A stretch of 32,137 bases of DNA, from the NCBI GenBank assembly GCA_030922375.1, contig JAVEPB010000190.1, positions 1 to 32,137 on the forward strand. The letters run 5' to 3'. The position numbers and the translations under genes are program-made. Shown here in pieces: positions 26,051 through 32,137 of the stretch. The stretch comes from a bacterium. Lineage in GTDB: Bacteria > UBA8248. Positions within the stretch are counted from its first letter, which is position 1. The number at the start of each line of letters is the position of its first letter. The notes beneath the pieces were generated by a model that was not told the DNA's origin, did no database searches, and saw nothing but the letters and a program-made list of their open reading frames with translations.

Positions 26051-28180
26051 ATGATTCAAATTGGCATCGACGCCGGGGGAACATTCACGGATTTCTGGGT
26101 AGCGGAGGACTCTCCCGGCCTCTCTCCCGAATACGAGGGAGCCCCCCATAAAACCCCCTCGACGCCGGAGGACCCCTCCCGGGCGGTCATCCGGGGGCTG
26201 GGGGAAATCGCCGCCGCGCGGGGGCTAACCACAGGGGATCTCCTCGAAGACACCCGCCTCATTGTCCACGGGACGACCGTTGCGACCAACGCCGTCCTCA
26301 CCGAAAGCGGCGCCCGGGCCGGCCTCATCACCACCCGGGGTTTCAGGGATATTCTCGAAATGCGCCGGGGCTGGCGCGAGGATTTTTTCGACAACAAGCG
26401 GCCGCTGCCCAAACCCCTCATCCGCCGGGCGCTGCGCCGCACGGTGACGGGCCGCCTCGATGAGACCGGAGCCGAACTCGAACCCCTCGACGAGGTCAGT
26501 GTGCGCGAGGAGGCCCTGAGGCTCAGGGCGGAGGGCGCCGAGTCGGTCGCCCTTTGCTTCATGCACGCCTGGGCGAATCCGGCGCACGAAATGCGGGCGG
26601 CCGAGATCGTACGCGAAGCGTTCCCCGAGGCGTTTCTGACCGTCTCCTCGGAACTCCTGCCGCAGATTCGCCTCTTTGAGCGAGTGAGCACCTGCGCCTT
26701 CAACGCCTATGTCGGCCCCATCATTCAAGAATATCTGGAGAAGCTCGACAGCGCGCTGCGCGGGCTCGGCTTCGGGGGCGCTTTCCTCATCATGGGCTCC
26801 CACGGCGGGGTCATGACCGCCCCCGTCGCCGCGCGGCGGGCCGCCGCCTCCCTGCTCTCGGGCCCGGCCGCGGCCCCCGTCGCCGCGGGCCGGGTGGCCG
26901 CTCCGCACGGAATCGAGGACTACATCGTCACCGACATGGGCGGGACCAGCTTCGATGTCGCTCTCGTCCAGGGCGGCGAACCCCTCGTTTCCCAGGAAAA
27001 CTGGCTCGGCGGCAAGCGAATCGCCCTGCCCTCGCTGGACATCCACACCCTGGGCGCGGGCGGAGGAAGCGTCGCCTGGGCCGACCGGGGAGGCATCCTC
27101 CACATCGGCCCCGAGAGCGCCGGGGCGAGCCCCGGGCCCGCCTGCTACGGCCAAGGCGGGCGGAAGCCCACGGCCACCGACGCCTGCCTGGCCCTGGGCT
27201 ACCTGGACCCCGAATATTTTCTCGGGGGAAAGGTCCGCCTCGATCCCCGCGCCGCCGGCGAGGCCATTAACCGGGGCGTCGCCGAGCCGATGGGGATGCC
27301 GGCCGAGGAGGCGGCGCTGGGAATCTACGAGCTCATCTGCGTCCAGATGGCGGCGGGAATCCGTGAGGTGACCATCCGCCGGGGGCTCGACCCGCGCGAT
27401 TTCCTGATGCTGGCGGCGGGAGGGGCGGGACCGCTTCACGCCAATCACATCGCGCGCGAGCTGGGCATCTCCCTCATCATGGCCCCCAGGGACTCGGCCG
27501 TTTTTTGCGCGGCCGGCATGCTCGCCTCGGATCTGAAGCACGATCTCGCGGTGAGCTGGCGTGCGAGATTCACGGAACTCGTCCCGGCGGAGCTGGCCGC
27601 GCGCTTCCGTGCGCTCCGGGACCAGTGCAGGGCCGTCCTCTCCGAGCAGGGAGTCTCCGGGGAGCGCATGCGGTTCGAGCCGGGGATGGACATCCGCTAC
27701 ATCGGTCAATACCACGAGGTCGGCGTCCCCCTGCCCACCGAGATGATCGATGCACCCGACATCGGCGGCATCCTCGACCGATTTCACGAGCGCCACGACA
27801 TCCTCTACGGCTACGCCACCAGAGAAATGCCGGCGGAATGCATCACGATGCGCATGAGCGCCCGCGGCCGGATGGACCGCCCCGAAACCCTTTCCCAAAA
27901 ATTAGGCGAGCCGCCCGCCGCGCCCCTCCCCCACGGCCGCCGGCCGATTCGCCTGCCCGGCGAGCCTCGCCGCCTCCCCGCCGAGGTCTACCGGTCGCTC
28001 ACACCGGGGCAGCTAATCGCCGGGCCCGCCATCGTCGAGCGGCCGAACACGACCGTTCTCGTCCTGGGGGATTACGAACTCGCCTGCGACGCCTCGGGCA
28101 ACTACATTATCTGGCCCGAAGCCAGGTCCGCTGAGATGCGCGCCCGCTTTCTTTCAGATGTCGGGAGCGCCCGGGGATGA
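26051..28180 (+). CDS. hyuA: Hydantoinase/oxoprolinase subunit A (HyuA family)
   Basis: MIQIGIDAGGTFTDFWV...LIVHGTTVATNAVLTESGARAGLITTRGFRDILEMRRG...VTDMGGTSFDVALV...HTLGAGGGSVAW. Confidence 0.94.
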   Translation: MIQIGIDAGGTFTDFWVAEDSPGLSPEYEGAPHKTPSTPEDPSRAVIRGLGEIAAARGLTTGDLLEDTRLIVHGTTVATNAVLTESGARAGLITTRGFRDILEMRRGWREDFFDNKRPLPKPLIRRALRRTVTGRLDETGAELEPLDEVSVREEALRLRAEGAESVALCFMHAWANPAHEMRAAEIVREAFPEAFLTVSSELLPQIRLFERVSTCAFNAYVGPIIQEYLEKLDSALRGLGFGGAFLIMGSHGGVMTAPVAARRAAASLLSGPAAAPVAAGRVAAPHGIEDYIVTDMGGTSFDVALVQGGEPLVSQENWLGGKRIALPSLDIHTLGAGGGSVAWADRGGILHIGPESAGASPGPACYGQGGRKPTATDACLALGYLDPEYFLGGKVRLDPRAAGEAINRGVAEPMGMPAEEAALGIYELICVQMAAGIREVTIRRGLDPRDFLMLAAGGAGPLHANHIARELGISLIMAPRDSAVFCAAGMLASDLKHDLAVSWRARFTELVPAELAARFRALRDQCRAVLSEQGVSGERMRFEPGMDIRYIGQYHEVGVPLPTEMIDAPDIGGILDRFHERHDILYGYATREMPAECITMRMSARGRMDRPETLSQKLGEPPAAPLPHGRRPIRLPGEPRRLPAEVYRSLTPGQLIAGPAIVERPNTTVLVLGDYELACDASGNYIIWPEARSAEMRARFLSDVGSARG

Positions 28181-29919
28181 GCGTTAACGGCATCGACCCC
28201 ATCCTCGCCTCCGTCCTCCAGAGGCGGCTGCGCTCCATCACCGAGGAGATGGCCCTCACCCTCCTTCACACCACCCGATCGCCCATCCTCTCGGAGGGCC
28301 GGGACTTCGCCACCGGCATCTACCGGGCGAACGGCGACATGCTCGAGCAGACCGAGTACACAGCGCTCCTTGGCTTCGCCCTTCAACCCTCGCTCAAGGC
28401 CTGCATCGAATATTTCGGGGACGACATCGGTCCGGGCGACGTGATCTTTCACAACGACGTTTACAACGCCGGAAACCAGATCAACGACCTGGGGGTGTTC
28501 AAACCCATTTTCCTCGAGGGCAAGCTCGTCGCGTGGGCCGCTTGCAAGGCCCATCAGGCGGACCTGGGCGGGGGCGCTCCCGGCGGCTACAACCCGGACG
28601 CCACCGAGGTCTGGCACGAGGGCCTTCGTGTGCCGCCCCTGAAGATGTGGGCGGGCGGGAAGCTCCGCCGGGATGTCTGGGACTTTCTCTTCGCCAACAC
28701 CCGCCTCGACATCGTCGCCGAGGATGCAAAGGCCTGCGCCGGCTCCTGCAGCGTGGGCGAGCGGCGCGTCCTCGATGTATTGGACCGCTACGGCCGCGAT
28801 GTCTTCGACCGCCATATGGACTACGTCATCGACGGCGCCGAGCGAATCATGCGGGGCGAGATCGCCGCCATGCCCGACGGTGTGTACCGGGGCGAGTCCT
28901 TCCTCGCCAACGACGGTCACCAGGAGGGCGTCCGCCACAAAGTCGTCTGCACGGTCACCATCGCGGGCGATTCGATCAAATTCGACTACACGGGCTCGGC
29001 GGGTCCGACGCCCGGCTACGCGAACGCCCCGCTTCACGCCGCGACGAGCGGCCTGATGATCGCCGTCCTGATGAACGTCGATCCGCAAATTCCGCACAAC
29101 GCGGGCATCCTCCGGCCCCTCGAAATGATCTTCCCCGAGAACTCGATGCTGAACGCCGAGTTTCCCCATGCCACCAGCTACGGCAACCACCTCACCCACC
29201 AGATATGGGAGGCCGCCGTGAAGGCGCTCGCTCAGGCGGTACCCCACAGCGTCACCGCCGGATGGAACAAGTGCTACTGGGGGATGTCGAGCGGCCTCGA
29301 CGGGCGGAGCGGCCGCCGCTACGTCGATTTTTTCCTGTTCGCGATGAAGGGGGGATCGGGCGCGACCGAAGGCCTCGACGGCTCCGCCCATCTGGGCACG
29401 GTGATGACGGGCGGGGCGATGACCGCGCAGGACCCCGAGATGCACGAGGTCCAGACCCCCCACCGCCTTCATCACTTCGAATTCGAGATCGACTCGGCCG
29501 GCCCCGGTCGCTGGCGCGGCGGGCTCGGCGTTCGGTCAAAGTGGAAGATCCTGGGCCAGGACGCCAAGGTCATCATGTTCGGCCAGCAGACCGAGCCCGG
29601 AGAGGAGCCCTTCGGCCTCTTCGGCGGCAAGCCCGCCGGCCTCAACACCGCCCGCCTCACCCATCCCGACGGGCGGGAACGCCGGCCCAAGGGCCACGAA
29701 ATCATCCCGGACGCGGACGGCGCGATTATCGAGATGACCGCATCGGGCGGCGGCGGGTACGGGGACCCGAGGCTGCGGCCCGCCGACCTGATCCGGGAGG
29801 AGGTGCGCGACGAAATTATTTCAATCGAATCGGCCCGGCGCGACTACGGGGTGGCGCTCGATCCCCTGACGCTCGAAATCGATGAAGACGAAACCGCGCG
29901 CCTCCGGAAAGGGGTCTAG
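28177..29919 (+). CDS. hyuB: Hydantoinase B/oxoprolinase family protein (HyuB)
   Basis: MSVNGIDPILASVLQRRLRSITEEMALTLLHTTRSPILSEGRDFATGIYRANGDMLEQ...; C-terminal TASGGGGYGDPRLR; ATGA overlap with hyuA. Confidence 0.94.
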   Translation: MSVNGIDPILASVLQRRLRSITEEMALTLLHTTRSPILSEGRDFATGIYRANGDMLEQTEYTALLGFALQPSLKACIEYFGDDIGPGDVIFHNDVYNAGNQINDLGVFKPIFLEGKLVAWAACKAHQADLGGGAPGGYNPDATEVWHEGLRVPPLKMWAGGKLRRDVWDFLFANTRLDIVAEDAKACAGSCSVGERRVLDVLDRYGRDVFDRHMDYVIDGAERIMRGEIAAMPDGVYRGESFLANDGHQEGVRHKVVCTVTIAGDSIKFDYTGSAGPTPGYANAPLHAATSGLMIAVLMNVDPQIPHNAGILRPLEMIFPENSMLNAEFPHATSYGNHLTHQIWEAAVKALAQAVPHSVTAGWNKCYWGMSSGLDGRSGRRYVDFFLFAMKGGSGATEGLDGSAHLGTVMTGGAMTAQDPEMHEVQTPHRLHHFEFEIDSAGPGRWRGGLGVRSKWKILGQDAKVIMFGQQTEPGEEPFGLFGGKPAGLNTARLTHPDGRERRPKGHEIIPDADGAIIEMTASGGGGYGDPRLRPADLIREEVRDEIISIESARRDYGVALDPLTLEIDEDETARLRKGV

Positions 29920-29939
29920 ATATATCGGCGCGGGGCGGC

Positions 29940-30374
29940 TCAGGATGAAACCAGCGGGCCGCCGTACAGGCGGTGCTCGACCATGATTCAAAGATCCATG
30001 ACGACCTCGAGGCCCGCCCGCTCGGCGCGGGCCGCGGCTTCCTCGTCGATGACGCCTTTTTGGAGCCAGATCGCCCGCGTCCCGGCGGCGATGGCTTCGT
30101 CCACCACCCCGCTCACGAAATTGCTCCGCCGGAAAACGTTCACCATCTCGGGGGGCTCGGGCAGCGCGGAGAGCCGCGGATAGCACCGCTCGCCGAGGAG
30201 TTCATCGTGACCGGGGTTGACGGGAACGATCTCGTAGCCCGCCTGTTGCATGTAGATGCTCACGTAATGGCTGGGCCGGTGTTCCTTGGGCGAGAGACCC
30301 ACCACGGCGATGCGCCTAAAATCCCGGAGCACCTGCCGGACGGCCCCTGAATCCTGAAAGTCGCCGCCGCTCAT
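29940..30374 (-). CDS. CoA-binding-domain protein (YccU-like); candidate selenoprotein with in-frame TGA at 29988-29990 (conventional ORF 29988-30374)
   Basis: MSGGDFQDSGAVRQVLRDFRRIAVVGLSPKEHRPSHYVSIYMQQAGYEIVPVNPGHDELLGERCYPRLSALPEPPEMVNVFRRSNFVSGVVDEAIAAGTRAIWLQKGVIDEEAAARAERAGLEVVMDL-(TGA)-IMVEHRLYGGPLVSS-stop. Family assignment is strong; the readthrough extension is inferred. Confidence 0.72.
29946..29990 (-). promoter_or_regulatory. Candidate bacterial SECIS-like stem-loop immediately 3' of the in-frame UGA
   Basis: RNA: UGAAUC AUGGUCG AGC A CCGCC-UGUAC-GGCGG CCC GCU GGUUUCA; CCGCC/GGCGG apical stem, AGC/GCU below, UGAAUC/GGUUUCA outer pairing; apical loop UGUAC starts after 19 nt, G at loop position 2. 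Confidence 0.55.
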
Positions 30375-31204
30375 TCGCTTATTTCCGCCTCCGCGGTCCG
30401 ATGGTCGCTCGCTTCCCACTCCCCCAAATGTTCCCGAAGCGATTCGGGGCTGTCGGCTGCGCCTAAAAACGCGGACACGGCCTCCTCATCGGTATCGTAG
30501 AGCGGATAGCACGAAGCCGGGGCCGCCCCGCCGGGCAGGTGGACCACCGCGTCCACCATGAACCCCGGTATATTCGTCCGCTCGGGTTTGTCCTCGAAAA
30601 ACTTCGTTGGGGCGATACGCTCGGCGGTGAGGATGACGCCCTCGGAGGCGCGGGAGAGGAGCACATCCTCGAACGGGCCGCCGTCGATACGCGCGTTTCC
30701 GGCCGCGTCGGCGTGCTGAACGTGGACGACCGCCCAGTCGGGCCGTATTCGGGGGATCATGTAAACGCTCTTTCCCGTGTAGGGGTCCTCGGCCTGGAGG
30801 AACCCCGAACTCGCCGGGGTGTCCGAGCCGTCGAACCCCGAGACCGGCTGGCTCGGAAGCCCGTAGGCCGAGGCGCGCAGGCCCGCGATCACGCTGTAGC
30901 AGGCGTGTTCCACCACCCGGATATTTCCGCTCTCGACCCCGCGCCGGTAGGAGGGCGCCATGCCGAAGAGGTTTTCGTAGCCGATGTAGCCCGCCCGCAC
31001 CTCGGCCACCGCCCCCGCCGCGCAGAGGAGATCGATCTCGTAGGCCCCCGCCGTTTTAATCATGACGAGGCCCCGGCGACCCTGACGCGCGAGCTCGCGG
31101 GCGAAGGCCGACGGGGTGCGCGAGAGCGAATTGCCGCCCAGCGCGACCATCTGACCGTCCCGGACGAGGCCGCCGGCCTCTACAAGAGATATCAGCTTGC
31201 TCAC
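30371..31204 (-). CDS. CoA-transferase family protein, subunit A-like
   Basis: MSKLISLVEAGGLVRDGQMVALGGNSLSRTPSAFARELARQGRRGLVMIKTAGAYEIDLLCAAGAVAEVRAGYIGYENLFGMAPSYRRGVESG...; ATGA overlap with the CoA-binding gene. Confidence 0.85.
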   Translation of the reverse strand: MSKLISLVEAGGLVRDGQMVALGGNSLSRTPSAFARELARQGRRGLVMIKTAGAYEIDLLCAAGAVAEVRAGYIGYENLFGMAPSYRRGVESGNIRVVEHACYSVIAGLRASAYGLPSQPVSGFDGSDTPASSGFLQAEDPYTGKSVYMIPRIRPDWAVVHVQHADAAGNARIDGGPFEDVLLSRASEGVILTAERIAPTKFFEDKPERTNIPGFMVDAVVHLPGGAAPASCYPLYDTDEEAVSAFLGAADSPESLREHLGEWEASDHRTAEAEISE

Positions 31205-31260
31205 ATTTCCTCCTGTCGCGCCGGCCGGGCTAGCGGTCCTCCGGCTAACAGCCGACTCGG

Positions 31261-32031
31261 CTAGCGTTCCACCCGGCGAAGCGCGGCGAACTCCGAGTAG
31301 CGCACCCCCTCGGGATCGATCTCGGCGAGGGCGGCGAGTTCATCCTCCGTAGGCGGGATGGTCTCGGGTACTTCAGCGCCCAGATCGAGCGGAAATCCCG
31401 TCCGCCCGACCACCTCTTCCACCGAAACGCCCGGATGAACGCTCCCCAGCTCAAGGCCCCCCCCGCGCATCTCCATCACGGCCAGCGGAGTGACCACCCG
31501 CGCCAGGTTGCCCGACTGGGTGACGAAATCCACCTTCTCGACAAAAGTGCGCCGGTCGTGCACCACCCGCCAGATCACGATCCGCCGGGCCTGCTCCATG
31601 ATGACCGACCCGCCCCCGCCTCCGGGCAGGCGAACCTTAGGGGCGGACGGCTCGCCGATGTAGCTCATGTTCACGCGGCCCGCCTTGTCGATCTGCGCAC
31701 CGCCCAGGTACATGAGATCGACCCCGCCCCGCGCGAAAAGATCGTAGGCGTCGGCGTTCGAGAAGATCACCGCCGCCCCCTGGCACAGCGCCGGATCGTT
31801 CGTGCTGAAGGGCAACCGCCCGGGCCTTGGGTCCACCGAGCCGGCCACCTCGATGAGAACGCTCCCCGGCGCATGCAGCTTTTTGGCGAGAAAAATCGCC
31901 ACCATCGGAAGCGGGGAGTTCACGCCGTGAAAGACGCGCTCACCCTCGCGCAGCTCCCGGGACAGGCAGACGGCCATCTGATCCGCCGCATCGCGCGCGG
32001 CCTGAACTTCGCTTTCCGCTTTCAGACTCAT
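31261..32031 (-). CDS. CoA-transferase family protein, subunit B-like (glutaconate CoA-transferase B / IpdB-like)
   Basis: VFHGVNSPLPMVAIFLAKKLHAPGSVLIEVAGSVDPRPGRLPFSTNDPALCQGA...DLMYLGGAQIDKAGRVNMSYIG...RLPGGGGGSVIMEQARRIVIW. Confidence 0.85.
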   Translation of the reverse strand: MSLKAESEVQAARDAADQMAVCLSRELREGERVFHGVNSPLPMVAIFLAKKLHAPGSVLIEVAGSVDPRPGRLPFSTNDPALCQGAAVIFSNADAYDLFARGGVDLMYLGGAQIDKAGRVNMSYIGEPSAPKVRLPGGGGGSVIMEQARRIVIWRVVHDRRTFVEKVDFVTQSGNLARVVTPLAVMEMRGGGLELGSVHPGVSVEEVVGRTGFPLDLGAEVPETIPPTEDELAALAEIDPEGVRYSEFAALRRVER

Positions 32032-32035
32032 TTGA

Positions 32036-32137
32036 TCATACCTGTAGATACGCCTCGGCCTCTGCGAGATATTCGGCGAGACCGTCCGCCGTTCGGGAAA
32101 CCTCCATGTAGCGGCGCATCCTCGCCTCGTCCACTCC
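32036..32137 (-). CDS. C-terminal fragment of a gene extending beyond the window (possibly another CoA-transferase-type subunit)
   Basis: Open frame GVDEARMRRYMEVSRTADGLAEYLAEAEAYLQV-stop, directly upstream of the CoA-transferase B gene; product assignment is a guess from context. Confidence 0.4.
   Translation of the reverse strand, partial: GVDEARMRRYMEVSRTADGLAEYLAEAEAYLQV

Noticed and set aside
26225-29475. Long minus-strand ORFs (557 and 457 aa) and 450-aa plus-strand alternate frame over hyuAB
   Set aside because: Shadow frames over strongly supported hyuA/hyuB.
29959-29973. CCGCC-UGUAC-GGCGG hairpin as a terminator between convergent genes
   Set aside because: No T tract on either strand; position relative to the in-frame UGA fits a SECIS-like element better.

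Overview
This 32.1-kb GC-rich bacterial window is mostly tightly packed, largely minus-strand housekeeping operons. From left to right it carries: a branched-chain amino acid ABC transporter (livM partial, livH, substrate-binding protein); efp, pepP-like, aroQ, aroB and pilM; an M50 site-2-type protease; an LpoA-like PBP activator lipoprotein (+) tail-to-tail with a PBP1A gene that is interrupted by a -1-type frameshift; an SDR, dusB and tsaD; ctpA-like S41 protease, envC, ftsX and ftsE; transketolase; a large acidic repeat-rich TPR protein; hyuA/hyuB (+); and a CoA-binding-domain protein followed upstream by a CoA-transferase pair. The most interesting observation is at about 29.94-30.37 kb. 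The YccU-type CoA-binding protein ends at a TGA that sits where the family has its conserved Cys (VVMD-x-C). Translation past the TGA gives a family-like C-terminus (VVMDL-U-IMVEHRLYGGPLVSS). A stem-loop with a 5-nt apical loop, G in loop position 2, begins 19 nt after the TGA. This makes it a candidate selenoprotein that standard annotation truncates. Other items are a frameshift at an A6 run at the GT51/transpeptidase junction of PBP1A, a multivalent 'DDLDALF/EFDALL' acidic repeat protein, several small in-frame tandem repeats (mostly 18 bp) in housekeeping genes, and an intra-operon terminator in the liv cluster. All family assignments come from reading the translated sequences; no database search was run.
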